Origin: Mycteria americana
Lineage: Eukaryota; Chordata; Aves; Ciconiiformes; Ciconiidae
Assembly (NCBI RefSeq): GCF_035582795.1
Contig: NC_134370.1
Location: forward strand, 42,705,501-42,769,500
Reading direction: 5' to 3'
Length of the DNA: 64,000 bases
The translations under genes were made by a program, and so were the position numbers. The notes under the pieces are model-generated. The model did no database searches, was not told the origin of the DNA, and was given only the letters and a program-made list of their open reading frames with translations. This document shows, piece after piece, positions 12,101 through 38,002 of this stretch (position 1 is the stretch's first letter; the number at the start of each line of letters is the position of its first letter).

Positions 12101-14037
12101 GGGAACTTCACAGGCTCTTACTACATTAGGATGGTTCAGCCTAAGCATATGGAAAGCTGGATGAAAACTCTGACTCGTCTTTTGGAAGAACAAGACAACA
12201 GATTGTCAACCAACCATGTTTTATGTTTCAGGTACAATTTCTGTTCCCCAAATGTATCCTTGCTAAGAAGTACGCTCTTCAACTGGTACCTACCAGTATC
12301 CAAATGTATAAAATCCATACCTTGGGAATACACAAACCACTGATGAGCAGAAATAACATCTCAGAGTCAAGGTACAGGAGTTTGATGATGGGGATCTGGG
12401 CTCAAGTTCTGGATTCCTACACATTCCTGGCAAAGTCATTACATATGTGTCTGTTTCTGCATGTGAGGACAGTTTCCCCCTGGCCCAAGGGTTTCATAGG
12501 AATCCATTAACACTTGTGTAACTGTACTAGGGAGGTAGAACCAGGCAGGTGAAATCCATGTACATGGGGAAGGATTCCTTTCTGCAACTGAATTCAAACA
12601 GTTGCTTCCTGACTGTCTCTAATATACGTTACTCTTGGGACTAAAAGACACATCCAGAAGGAAGCAAAGACAAATTACTTCTGTGTACACCTTCCAAAGC
12701 CTCTGGAAGCCACCACAAGAGCAGCTGTAGCTGTGCAGCTCAGCGCTTGTACACAGAAAAGAAGTAGGGTGAAAACGCTAACAAGAACAGTGATCACCAA
12801 GCCTTGACTTACAAACTCAGGCTGCCTGCAAGTGGTTTCCTCCAATGTTAGTGTATACAGTGAGCAGGTGAGGGTAATAAGAAGGCAGAGTAGGAGCTCA
12901 GTAAAGCTCTATACATCAGGGGCACTGCAGGGCTTGTTGAGGACAACTCAGAATAAAATACTGAGCAGCACCCCTGCTCCCACCAGTGGGGTGGAGCATT
13001 TCATGCTCCAGGATTTCTCTCAAAAGGGAGGAGGGATTCTCAGGATGAGGGAACAACTGTATGAGACCCCAACCCCACAGCTACCACTCATCCACGAGGA
13101 CAAACCTGGCCAGCTCTAGTTCACAGGCACCTCAGAGTGTCATGCTGGAGAGAGGAATGGTGGAAAGCATAAAGTATGCACTTTCTCATGAGAAAGCATT
13201 AAGAGACATTATTCTGTACATGTGGAAGTGTAACAGAAAAAAAAAGCAATTCCTAGCTCCCTGGTTGCTAAATCAAAGATGAACGCACTGCACGGTATGG
13301 GAACATGAGAGTGTTCTCACGTCACCACATTAAAAACGCATTGCGTGGTGTGAGTTTTGAGGAATTCAGGTATTACTCGAGGACAGACAAACAGCCCAGG
13401 CAGCACAAGACTGCAGAGGGTTTGGATGTCGGTAGGTCCCAAGCCAAGGCATCAGCTAGTACACCAGAGCAGAAGCGCTTGGCAAGAAGTGCAAATAAAC
13501 CAGTGCAGAGCTGCCAGGCAAGAGGCAGACCCTCACCCCAGCTGGCTCAGGGGCTGACACCCTGGCTGCCCCCATGCACTGGTCCCTCACTCCCGCTGGC
13601 TCAGGAGCTGGTGGCTGGCTGCCCCCACGCCCTGGTCTGTCAGCACAGCTGGCTTAGGGCCGCTGGGCCCCGGCTGCCTGGGCCGACCCGTCTGCACTCA
13701 CTTCTTCATGATGTCGATCTCGTGGCACCAGCGGTCCTTGTTCTTGACGCTGAGCTCCAACCGGCAGGACTTGATGGCCACCCGGGCGCCCGAGTCCTGC
13801 GGGACACAGCGCCGTCAGCCGCCCCGGCCCTGCCCGGCCCTCCCCGCCGCCGCCCGGCCCAGCCCTGCTCCGCCCCACCTGGTGCTGGTAGAGGCAGACG
13901 TTACCGAAGCCGCCGGTGCCCAGGCGGTCGCGCATCTCCCAGGGCCCGCAGCCGCCCGCCGGCTGCCCCCGCAGCGCTGCCCCGCCGGGGGCCCGCTCCA
14001 CGCAGCCGCCGGGCCCGGGGGGGGGGGCCCGCTCCAT
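22..14037 (-). CDS. CHUK: CHUK (IKK-alpha), N-terminal region and kinase domain; 3' part beyond the window
   Basis: Catalytic subunit alpha of the IkappaB kinase complex, a cytoplasmic and nuclear Ser/Thr kinase of the canonical and non-canonical NF-kappaB pathways. Nine coding exons chain in frame with GT/AG borders: 14037-13879, 13796-13702, 12140-12026, 9109-9040, 5492-5404, 4249-4160, 3542-3418, 1836-1729 and 157-22, giving 329 codons. Visible kinase landmarks in order are the glycine loop GTGGFGNV (residues 40-47), VAIKSC with the ATP-binding lysine, [11 protein letters not shown] in place of DFG (usual for IKKs), the activation loop SLCTS with its two phospho-acceptor serines, and APELFE. 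The leucine-zipper, helical and NEMO-binding regions lie left of the window. The ATG at 14037 was chosen because it opens MERAPPP, like the mammalian MER start. About 18 residues rich in Gly/Ala/Pro are extra compared with the human N terminus as I remember it. An in-frame ATG also exists at 14052. Confidence 0.97.
1729..1836 (-). CDS. CHUK: CHUK coding exon 8
   Basis: Encodes [20 protein letters not shown] then [15 protein letters not shown]. The donor is GTAAGT. Intron 8 (158-1,728) shows no recognisable repeat. Confidence 0.95.
3418..3542 (-). CDS. CHUK: CHUK coding exon 7 (APE segment)
   Basis: Encodes [20 protein letters not shown] through FLHNLQPFT, ending in phase 2 (TG of the Trp codon). 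The donor is GTAAGA. Confidence 0.95.
3640..4112 (+). repeat. Old CR1 LINE copy in CHUK intron 6
   Basis: Diverged CR1 3' region (CCTATGAGGAGACAGGAGG..., GGTTCAGGTTGGACATGAGG) ending in a TTCTGTGATTCTATAAAATG tail. It fills most of the short intron between exons 6 and 7. Confidence 0.75.
4160..4249 (-). CDS. CHUK: CHUK coding exon 6 (DLG and activation loop)
   Basis: Encodes [17 protein letters not shown] then [13 protein letters not shown]. It holds the metal-binding DLG and the two activation-loop serines. A CR1 insertion begins about 50 bp upstream of its acceptor in intron 5. Confidence 0.96.
4261..4300 (+). repeat. 20-bp tandem duplication next to the CHUK exon 6 acceptor
   Basis: TTAAATAGTTGATCAGAAGA is followed directly by a copy differing at two positions. 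It covers the expected branch-site zone, 11-50 nt upstream of the exon, and abuts the CR1 5' end. Confidence 0.7.
4299..4745 (+). repeat. CR1 LINE 3' fragment in CHUK intron 5
   Basis: A well-preserved CR1 end, from GGTGAAGGGTCTGGAGCAC to the octamer-type tail ATTCTGTGATTCCAACGATT. It is inserted antisense to CHUK, starting about 50 bp from the exon 6 acceptor. Confidence 0.9.
5404..5492 (-). CDS. CHUK: CHUK coding exon 5 (catalytic loop)
   Basis: Encodes [20 protein letters not shown] and [10 protein letters not shown]. It contains the catalytic HRD aspartate. Borders are TTTTTCAG and GTAAGT. Confidence 0.96.
8724..8816 (-). other. tRNA-like relic with an extended hairpin (CHUK intron 4)
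   Basis: On the minus strand the 93-nt segment has a 7-bp-class acceptor stem (GGAAAAG with CTGTTTC, one mismatch and one G-T). A D-arm follows with stem GTGT/ACAC and loop AGTGGTCT. A B-box-like GTTCAAACC is present. The centre is a 15-bp inverted repeat (8745-8759 with 8770-8784, one mismatch) around a 10-nt loop instead of a normal anticodon arm. It may be a decayed tRNA or tRNA-derived SINE; function is unlikely. Confidence 0.35.
9040..9109 (-). CDS. CHUK: CHUK coding exon 4
   Basis: Encodes [20 protein letters not shown] then SDI, between a CTGTAG acceptor and a GTATGT donor. It is a 70-nt exon found by its peptide and by exact phase with exons 3 and 5. Confidence 0.93.
12026..12140 (-). 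CDS. CHUK: CHUK coding exon 3
   Basis: Encodes [18 protein letters not shown] through [14 protein letters not shown], the kinase N-lobe and hinge. The donor is GTAATG. Intron 2 (12,141-13,701) shows no repeat I recognise. Confidence 0.95.
13702..13796 (-). CDS. CHUK: CHUK coding exon 2
   Basis: Encodes [16 protein letters not shown] through CHEIDIMKK, including the catalytic lysine of VAIK. Borders are CCCGCAG and GTGAGT; the exon ends in phase 2. Confidence 0.95.
13879..14037 (-). CDS. CHUK: CHUK coding exon 1
   Basis: 53 codons from the start Met to LYQHQ, followed by a GTGGGG donor. It carries the G/A/P-rich N terminus, PWEMRDRLG and the ATP-binding glycine loop. Confidence 0.95.
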
Positions 14038-14074
14038 CGCGCCCGCAGCCACTCGGCGCCACCGGCACTCCGCC

Positions 14075-14080
14075 TTTATT
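14075..14080 (-). terminator. AATAAA polyadenylation signal of CWF19L1
   Basis: This is the only canonical signal between the CWF19L1 stop and the CHUK ATG, 71 nt after the stop. If used, cleavage would fall roughly 10-30 nt further on, about 10-30 nt before the CHUK start codon. Confidence 0.7.
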
Positions 14081-14151
14081 GCCGCGTCACCGCGCGCGCG
14101 CCCGCCCGCCCGCCAATAGCCGCGCGTCCGCCGCCTCCGTCAGCGCCGCCG

Positions 14152-29824
<15,673 letters not shown>

Positions 29825-29875
29825 CGCGGAGGTACTCGAGCTAGAGAGGAACCGCTCCGCCCCGAACCCCCCCCC

Positions 29876-29958
29876 CGCTTCCGGGTGCGCCGTCCAAAGC
29901 GCTCCGCCGCCGCTTCCGGGTGCGCCGCCGAAAGCGCTCGCCGCCGCTTCCGGGGAGA
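29876..29958 (-). promoter_or_regulatory. Triplicated ~35-bp promoter repeat with ETS sites
   Basis: Three tandem units share CCGCTTCCGGG (minus: CCCGGAAGCGG); the first two continue with TGCGCCG..AAAGCGCTC. The CTTCCGGG cores are at 29,878-29,885, 29,913-29,920 and 29,947-29,954, spaced 35 and 34 bp. CCGGAAG is the ETS/GABP core. They lie about 55-130 bp upstream of the CWF19L1 ATG. Confidence 0.6.
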
Positions 29959-30084
29959 TCGGCGGTATCTGGGCAGGAGTGAGCGGGCTCGTCAGGGACA
30001 GCGTGCACGGGAATGTGCCTGTCACCCACGAGGGCTGAGGCAGCTGCCTGGCGTCCGTGCGGGGCCAGTCTTAGTTGCCGTGGA

Positions 30085-30860
30085 AAGGTCCCAGCAACGG
30101 GAGAGGTTCCCGAGGGCTGGAGAAAAGCAAATGTTGCCCCTCTCCTTCAGAAGGGCAAGAAGGAGGGTCTGGGGAACTGCCGGCCAGACGGGCCTCACTG
30201 CGATCCCTGGGAATGGGTTGGAGCAACCAACCCTGGAAACCATCTCCAGGCACATGAAGGACAGGAAGGTGATCAGGTGGAGTCTGCAGGGACTTACCAA
30301 GGGGAAATCACACTTCCCCAGTCTGATTGCCTTTACAGTGAGGTGACTGCGGGCACCCTCAGCCAGTTGGCAGGTGGTACAAAACTGGGAGGAGTGGCAG
30401 AGACACCAGAGGGTCATGCTGCCGTCCAGAGAGACCTCAAGAGGCTGGAGAATTGGGCTGAGAGGAACCTCATGAAATTCAACCAAGAGAAATGCAAAGT
30501 CCTTCCCCTGGGGAAGAGTTACCCCAGGCACCAGGACATGCTGGGGGCTCTCCGGTTGGAGAGCAGTGCTGTAGAGAAGGACCTGGGGGTCCTGACTGAC
30601 AACAAATTGGACATGAGATAAGATGATATGAGAAAGAAGAGGTTTCATCCTGACAGAGAATTTTTTTATAGTGAGAACAATCATTCCCTGGAACAACCTC
30701 CCCAGGGATGTGGTGGAGTCCCCCATCGCTGGAGGGTTTCAAGATGTGACTGGACAGGGTGCGAGATACTCTCATCCAGGCTCCCTTTCCCATAAGAGGT
30801 TGGACCGGATGATCTTTGGAGGTCCCTTCCAACCTGGGCTCCTCTATGATCTATGAGTCT
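30085..30860 (+). repeat. CR1 LINE with internal deletions
   Basis: Reverse-transcriptase-region CR1 sequence (EGWRKANVAPLLQKGKKEGL in frame at about 30,100) jumps to later CR1 sequence (LTDNKLDMR) and ends in TCTATGATCTATGAGTCTAT. The reading frame is broken. It starts about 260 bp upstream of the CWF19L1 ATG. Confidence 0.85.
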
Positions 30861-30879
30861 ATGAGCCAGTGGAGTGGGC

Positions 30880-31675
30880 TGACCCATGCTAACAGCCAAG
30901 CACCCACACACCTGCTCACTCACTCCCCTCTTCCACAGGATGGGTGGAAAATAGGAGGTGGTGAAATGGCTCGTGGATTGAGATAAAGACAGTTTAATAG
31001 GTGAAGGAAAAGCTGTGTGCACAAGCAATGCAAAATAAGGAATTTATTCACTGCTTCCCATCCACAGGCTGATGTTGAGCCACTTTCTGGGAAGCAGGAC
31101 CTCAGCACACACAGTGTTCCCTTAGGAAGACCAACACCATCACCACAAATGTCTCCCCGTCCGCCTCCTTTTCTTCAGCCGGTGCTGTGGCAGGCTGGCT
31201 CTGACTGCCTGATGGATGCTCTAAGGGGAGGCAGGAAGGTCTGCAGATCCAGCCATGCTCCCTGTCCTAGAGAGGCCCTAGCCATGGAACCCTTCCCTCC
31301 CAGGGTACGCAATGGCTCTGCCACCATGACTACCCCTTGCCAGGCCCTGCCTGGCCCTGGACCTGGACCTCTGACTGGTGCCTGGGCCAGCACAGCCATT
31401 GCACTCCCACTGCTCTCCAGCGTCCCCTGGGGAGAAGCACTGGCAAGTGGGTCCTGCGGGCAGCAGGCGAGGAGAAAGCAGCTGCTGCTGTGGCCATGAA
31501 GGACGAAGTGGCCTGAGCAGGGCAGTGCCTGGCAGAGCTCCCCAGCCTGGCCCCCACTCTTCACACCCCACCTTTCCTCTGTCTGGACTAGTAAGCCAAT
31601 GAGTTGGTTATGAATGATTTGAGCTCTCCCAGTGATGCAGCAGCCTCTGCCCCCCTGGATATACAGCCTCAACCA
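30880..31675 (-). repeat. Degenerate LTR, family D-like 3' end
   Basis: The minus strand contains ATTAAACTGTCTTTATCTCA followed by ATCCACGAG, a polyadenylation/U5 block shared in outline with the LTRs at 45.4 and 60.7 kb. The right boundary is a guess: about 31,500-31,675 still looks LTR-like. Confidence 0.45.
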
Positions 31676-31980
31676 GGGAACACACGCACAGACGCACACA
31701 TGCATGCCCACAGACACACACGCAGACATAGGCACACATGCAGACACACAGAGGCACATGCACAGACACATGCACACACAGAGACACACACACACAGACG
31801 CACACACACATGCAGACTCAGAGACATACACACAGAGAAACATACACAGACACACCGATGCACGCACAGAGACATGCACAGACACACGTAGATGTACAGA
31901 CACACAGACAGACTGACACAAACACCTGCACACGCACACATGCACACAGATGCACAGGACTCATACACAGAACACTGGCA
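31676..31980 (+). repeat. CA-rich minisatellite (ACACAGACACACRCATGCAC-type)
   Basis: About 300 bp of imperfect repeats of CACAC, AGACAC and GCACACATGC. Short GT-rich runs continue at 32,190-32,240 on the plus strand. The Cys/Val-rich minus-strand open frame across it is an artefact of the repeat. Confidence 0.9.
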
Positions 31981-32262
31981 CGGGCAGTGACACAGCCTGC
32001 CACAGCCCAGGCACTGCTGTCAGCATCACACACCAGCACTGACAGCCACATCCCCCCCCTCCTCTGGGGTGGCATAGCCAGGAGGTCACTTGTGCAGGCA
32101 CACACGCACATGACACTCTCAGGGCTCAGAAGCACACACACATTTGGGGATCCCCCAGGTACCAGCACTATGTTTGAAGGGTGGGTGGGTGTGTGTCAGA
32201 GGTGCATGTCTGTGTGTGTGTAAGGGGTGTGTGGGTGTTATCATAAAGGTGGAGGGGTGGGT
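31981..32262. other. Spacer between minisatellite and LTR
   Basis: No gene is recognised. It contains short (GT)n-type runs near 32,180-32,240. Confidence 0.5.
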
Positions 32263-33074
32263 TGTTGCGGATGGAGTGATGCACTTCACTCGTAAGAGAG
32301 AAGCAAAAATATACTTTATTGATATAAAACAGTGAGTTAACAAGGTTCAATGGTAAATGTGACAGTGGTTTAACAAGATTCAATGGCAAGGTACACTTGA
32401 TTATTTACTGCATAGAGGACAGGGTCAGATGAAACTGTCAGGGAGACCCTCCCATTGAGTCATGAGATTCAGAAAGGACCCCCTTGCTTTCCAAACTCCT
32501 TCTCAGAGAGGAGTCTAGGTGCGGCTGGATCCAGTCCCAGTCCCTGACTTGGTCAATGGTTTATGTCTAAAGGGTTATATATGCGCAATCAATTCTTTAT
32601 ATCGCTTAGCTAAGATTTCAAAGTTTAGCATGCTATTAGTCACTTATCAAGGATCTGTCGCTGCAAGGAATCTCTCAACCTCGAGGAGGAACCTTGAGAG
32701 GCGTCCCTGCTCAAGGGGAGACCCTGGTGTGCAGCCTGCTGCTGTGCAGGAGAGCTCCAAGGGCTCTTGGGCTGCTCACTATTTATGTGGGTAAGATGAT
32801 TGATTCATAGTCATATTTGCATACCGACCACAGATTTTAGTTTTTTCACTGTGGTTAGGTGGGCGCATTGCACAATAGCCCTTGGCTATTGTGTTGTTAT
32901 CCGTCTCCCGAATCCACTTTGAGCCAGATGCAGCCATCATGACCAGATGCATCCATTAGAACCGTCACTGGTGGTTATCACCTGAGCAATAACCAGGAGA
33001 TAAAGGAGATACAGGTTTCTCTCTCTTACAGGAGATAAAAGTTGGGGCGGGGGCAGGGGGAGCACACTGTCACA
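32263..33074 (-). mobile_element. LTR of family A (solo)
   Basis: Begins TGTTGCGGATGGAGTG and ends ACTGTCACA. Its minus strand has ATCAATAAAGTATA (polyadenylation signal), so the element is in minus orientation. The left ~560 bp align by eye with the LTR at 52,806-53,521. The right part differs, with a GAGATAAAGGAGATACAGG-type insert. I see no clean target duplication and no retroviral genes attached. Confidence 0.75.
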
Positions 33075-34217
33075 GGTGGTGAGGGTACTCCCCAGGGAAG
33101 AGAAGCAACATCTGGATGAGGAATGACACCACCAACCCGGCAGTCAGGGCACTGGCTGCAGCCCCAGCCCTGCTGGTCCCCACTCTCTGCTAAAGGCTGT
33201 GTGCGAAGCAGGAGCTCAAAAGCCGCCCAAAGAGCAAAGAGTTGAAGGACATTTCTGCATGCGTGAGAAGTGCCCAGCTGAAAAGCTTCAGAAATGGGGC
33301 ACTTGGATGCCTAATGCTGCCGCCTCCCCATTTCTCCCTGGGGAAGACTGCCTAGTTTTGTAGTGAACATACAGTACCCAAATAATAAGATGCAGCAATC
33401 ACTATGCTATTCAAAATGCGAATGTAAAACTTGTAAAAGGCAGAAGATCTGCAAGACTTGTAAATCCTGCCCGTGAATTGTAAGGAAATATGCAGCCATT
33501 TTCCAAGAACTTTACAACTATTTTTCAGTAATCCACTTATTCTCTTTTGAACTGCTGTGTAAAAATTGCTTATGTCAAAAAACCTGTTAAAACAGAGAGT
33601 AAAACAAAGTTGGCACCAACTATTACAGAAAGGAAGGTGAAAATAACACCTCATGGTAAGCACCAGCCCCATGTAATTAGTACTGGAGACTGCTGAGGCC
33701 ATAAACACACAAAAAACCTCCACCACTACACACTCTACACTTGCGTTAAATCTGGACAAGAATAAATTCATTTGTGACTTTCCTGTTTCCCCAGCATTAG
33801 TATTATCTTCAACGTCCATTTTCTTATTGCATCGACACAGCCCAGGGGTCTGGCAGACTCTACAGTAAAAGGAGGAGAAGCTGCTGCTTGAATTGGCATT
33901 CCATTGGTGTGGGATAATTGCTGGAGGTGACTTAGAAACTAAACTTATATTCACACTTTTAGGTAAGGCACAGCATTGAAGAAGCTTCCCGGGTGGAGTG
34001 TGGCTGACATGCAAGGAATCCATTCCACGGAAGTTCCCTAGGCCTGCAACCTTAGATCTCAATAACGCCAGGGGAACTTGGTATGCTGACTCTAAGAGGC
34101 ACTGCCCAGAGGGTGGAGCAGTGTGGAGATGCCGCGGCCAGGCTCTGCGATCATATGGGAACTTAAAGGTATTATGAAACTGATAAGCTGCATATTTACT
34201 ACCCTGGGCCAATAGCC
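33075..34217. other. AT-rich stretch with a 286-codon open frame on the minus strand
   Basis: The minus frame 34212-33352 is open for 286 codons, with a Cys-rich patch (YCRVCQTPGLCRCNKK) and a hydrophobic C-terminal half. I recognise no family. It abuts, in the opposite sense, the LTR starting at 34,218 and is probably non-coding retroviral or unique sequence. Confidence 0.3.
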
Positions 34218-34960
34218 TGTCACGTTTTTGACAAAATGCTGACCTTTTGGTGAACTTTGCTCATTATAACATCATTATAATACCAAAACACACCTCCATC
34301 CCAAAAGCTACCTGCCTCCAAGGTGCGACCACCCCTCACTGAGCTTGCGCTCTGAATTTTCCTAGCTTATACCTTTAAAAGTGAAGCAAGAAAACTTTTC
34401 ACCAATCCTAAACAAAGGTATGTATGACCAGAGTCACTCAAGCTCTACCTGAAGGTGAAAGATAGTATAAAATGGCTTAAGAGAAAGAGAATGTTAGGGA
34501 AGACACCATCATGTACCACTCTGACGTTTGGGATCAGTCGACGGGCTGAGCCTCTCTTCCCCCCCATCGGGACGCCTTTGGGTAAGAGTCGAACACTTGG
34601 TTATACCAAGTGCCTCCCCGGGAAACTTAGAAATCTCTTAGAGTTGCTTTATTATCTTTTAACACATTTGTAGCTGGCAGTGTTACTCATATTCTTGGTA
34701 TTTGCACATGCTTTGCAGACAGTGAATTTATCACCGGTAATCCAAAGAATCTGTGTGTCTGTTGCTCTAATAAACTGCACTCTCCATTGATCTAGCCGTG
34801 GTAGTTCTCATTGAACACAACCAGACTCTTTAAGTGTGGCCGTGATAGTTCATGTAACACAACTAGACTGGGGGTGTAAGCGCGTTATTAGTGAATCCGT
34901 AATCATGAAGTTCAGTACGTTGGACACAACCGGACTTAACGTTGTAAATTAATGCTGTCG
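34218..34960 (+). mobile_element. LTR of family B
   Basis: Starts TGTCACGTTTTTGAC and has TATAAAA at about 34,466 and AATAAACTGCACTCTC at about 34,770, in the order of U3, R and U5. The U5 side carries three diverged repeats of ACACAACCAGACT (about 34,816, 34,857 and 34,924). The 3' border is uncertain. Confidence 0.6.
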
Positions 34961-35200
34961 CCTTAGCGAAAGCCCTGAGAGGGCTCTGGTTCTGATAAGT
35001 GGCTATACACACAGTCCTTAGAAAATAAACCGTTGACCAAGTCTGAGACTAAGACTGGACTTAGCCTCACCTAGACTCCTCTCTGAGAAGGAGTTTAGAA
35101 AGCAAGGGGGTCCTGTCTGAACCTCATGACTCAACGGGAGGGTTCCCCCCCCAGCCACTCCTCAGACTCCTATTTGTAACGCGACAGTAACTCTTAACGC
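34961..35200 (+). mobile_element. Diverged family A LTR fragment, plus orientation
   Basis: AATAAACCGTTGACCAAGTC and CACCTAGACTCCTCTCTGAG (then AAGGAG), followed by a block resembling GGGGGTCC and CTCATGACTCAACGGGAG, are the reverse complement of the matching block in the 32.3-kb and 52.8-kb LTRs. It ends near TAACGCGACA. Confidence 0.6.
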
Positions 35201-36111
35201 AACAACTGGGCATCAAGTTCCTCTTGCTCACAAACCCAGATAGCTAGAATATCAGGCAAGTGTCTAATACCCATGTCAGACCACCGTCTCAGCAAGGGTC
35301 TGCTCTTCTCTGGTCCTTACTTCCATCTTGAAAGCTGATGAAGGAGATAAAGAAGCAGATAGAGAAGCTCACCCTCTCCTTGGCTTCTCTTATACTGGGA
35401 AGAAGTTAAGAAAACAGAACCACCTTGTAAGCTCTTCCTTCTACAAGAAGAAGAGTAAGTACAGTGGAACTGGCAAAGTAGCTTTTTCTGCAGTGTTTGA
35501 GAGATTTATTAACTCTGTCCGCAAGAGGGTGACAGTCCTCCTATGTCTTAAATTTTGTGCTTGCTAGAAGATACACTATTCTCTAGTTTACAGCTTGTAG
35601 GACAAAAATAACTGTAGTCCAGGCAACAGACAGCTACAATTCGTAACCTAATGAAATAAAGCTCATAGCTAAGAGCCGCTGATAAGGGAATCTATCCTAT
35701 GAGGGCCTCCTGCATCATGAGTCCCACTGTTCCAGGCAACCATGCAACAGAACTGCTTCTCTAAACCAAGTTCCACACTACAACCAGCTGGTTTCGTGCC
35801 ACTTTAAATGAAAAAGTTGTTCCAAAGTCAACCAACCATTAGGTAGGAGTCTTCTAACTTGCCAACAGATGTGTCTTCATACTTGTTTGCACCTGCATAC
35901 TCTTGGGTCCTCTCTTACCAGTTCCTTTTACTGCGCCTCTTCCATTCACAGTTATCCCTCGTGGTCTATGATCCACAATCCAGCATTCATTTCACTAAGC
36001 TAAACATTCCAACAGACAATACTAACTTCTCTTTATTCATTGGATCACTGTTCCCCATAACACCTTAACAGCTCTTCTCCTCATTTATTCTTATTCTACT
36101 TCAACTCTTCC
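35201..36111. other. Stretch without recognisable gene
   Basis: AT-neutral, apparently unique sequence. The longest open frames are under 80 codons and show no family features. Confidence 0.5.
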
Positions 36112-36504
36112 ACTATGGTCCTACGGGATACCCCAGGACAACCACGGTAATGCCAACATCCCAGCCCCTCTGACACGTCTTTGAAACCTTCCCAGCATCG
36201 TCTGGTGTCACAGATTAGTAACTCGAGCAAGACTGACTCCAGGGACGCCTGGATCAATACGCAAGCAGCAAGAATGCTGCAGAAAGAGTGGCTTTGCAAA
36301 GTTTTACTGTGACTAGCAATTGGTAGCATGGGTGTTAGTGCTTAGTCCGATCGTGTTGTACCTGATCGTTTGAAGGGTCTAAGAACCCTGTGTAAAAGCA
36401 CATTTGGGGTGCCCCAGTTTGGCTGGGACACCCTTGTAATTCTATACTTTGCATCCTAGCCTCTCTCCTCAGTTGGCACAGGCCAGTTGTGAATTTTTGC
36501 AAAC
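36112..36504 (+). mobile_element. LTR of family C (gammaretrovirus-like), solo
   Basis: Aligns with the LTRs at 44,526-44,937 and 42,949-43,130 in the opposite orientation. Shared blocks include CACAGATTAGTAACTCG, AAGACTGACTCCAGGGAC, AGAACCCTGTGTAAAAG and TGTGAATTTTTGCA at the end. The TATA position reads TCTAAG here. Confidence 0.7.
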
Positions 36505-38002
36505 GGGCAGGCGCTTCCTTCAGAAGCTGGGATGGAGCTGCAAGACCCCGCTGACCCCTGTCCCCCCAGGGTACACTGCGATGCCCCCACAACCAAGGAC
36601 CAAGCCCAGGGCCGCCCCCATCACTGCCAGCCCTTCTCCAGGCACCCCATGCCCCTGACCTGCCCAGCCCGCTCCCCTGGGGGTGAGGGGCTGGCTTTCC
36701 CCAGGGAATGGGGGTGCCCACAGCCTCAGCAGGGCCTTACCTGCTGTGGGACAGGAGGCACTCAGGAGCCCCTCATCGACTTGCAGGGGGTTGGGTCCTG
36801 CCCTGCCCAGGCAACACCCAAAGGTGGGTGCAGCTGCACCCCCAAAGTCCCTGCACAGGGAGCAATGCACATTATGGGGCAGGAAGGGAGGCCGGAGGGG
36901 TTGGGCAGCCCTGGAGCGGGCAGGGGCCACGGCTGCAGTGCTGGGGCAGGGCAAGAGAGTGCAGTGAGCATCGCATGAATATTTGACAGGGGCACTGAGT
37001 GGCAGCGTTGGTGCTCAGTGGGTGGCACTGGTGCTGGTCCTGGAAATAGCGGCTTGGTGGCTTGGCTCCAAGCCTTGTCCCGCTCCTCAGGCCAGTGGAG
37101 AATGGCCAAAGGTGGTCATGGCACCTGCCCCCACGCACGGCCAGGCCAGGATCTGGGGACAGAGGAAGGGTTTTGCACTGGCTTGCAAGAGGGCAGTTAC
37201 CGGCAGTGGGGGATCTTCAGCAGAGAGACCTGCTGCACCGCTGCCCAGACATCTGTTACCGATACACAGCCACCTTTGTGATCCTTCACTCCACTGCCAT
37301 CCATTATATATGGCCAGGATGGCTTAGTGGGGCTCACTTACATGTGACAAATTCCATTGAGGGGCTGGAATAAAATCAAGAAGCAGCAGATCAAGACCTT
37401 TAAACACCGATTGCCCAGTTTGCACAGATTGCCAATCCATTACAGATTCAGCCTCTTAATCCCTCCCCAGACCCAGTGTGGGCTCTCATGGGCGGATGAA
37501 CCAACACCACCCTGCAATACAGTCACAGCACCAGAGCGGGTTACGCTGTGCCAGTGGCAACATGGTGCCCTGCAAAGCCACTCACAAATATCCTGCCTCT
37601 GGCTCCCCTGGGGTGCCAGGGAAGGACAGAACCACCTCGATGCCCGGTGTGGCCTGGGGCCTCCAACAAGAGGATGCTGCTCAGAGGGAGCCTTTGGGAA
37701 GTACCAAAGAGCCACCTCCAGCTTGCCAGCGTTTTCTGATCCAAATCTCTGTGAGATTTTTGTCTTTGCATCCGTCTCTGGGGCAGAAGGCACTGACAAG
37801 TCGTGGTCGCCCTGAGCAGCCTCACCCCATGCTCGGCTGCCCTTGCTGGGGCAGACGCAGCCCCCAGAGCCCTTGACACCAACATTTGGGTCCCCTCACT
37901 GGGAAGCAAGGTCTGCAGGCAGGCAGATGTGGGCAGCAGCTCACCCCCAATGCTGGGAGCTCCCCAGCCACCTGGTCCGCAGGAGGGGACGGAGCAGGGC
38001 GG
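36505..38002. other. GC-rich stretch without recognisable gene
   Basis: Several overlapping open frames of 60-150 codons occur on both strands, as expected from high GC. None shows a motif I recognise. Confidence 0.5.

Noticed and set aside
31608..31968. Cys/Val-rich minus-strand frames
   Set aside because: Translation of the CA/GT minisatellite.
32263..33074. Target duplication for the family A LTR at 32.3 kb
   Set aside because: The flanks (TGGGT and GGTGG) do not match.
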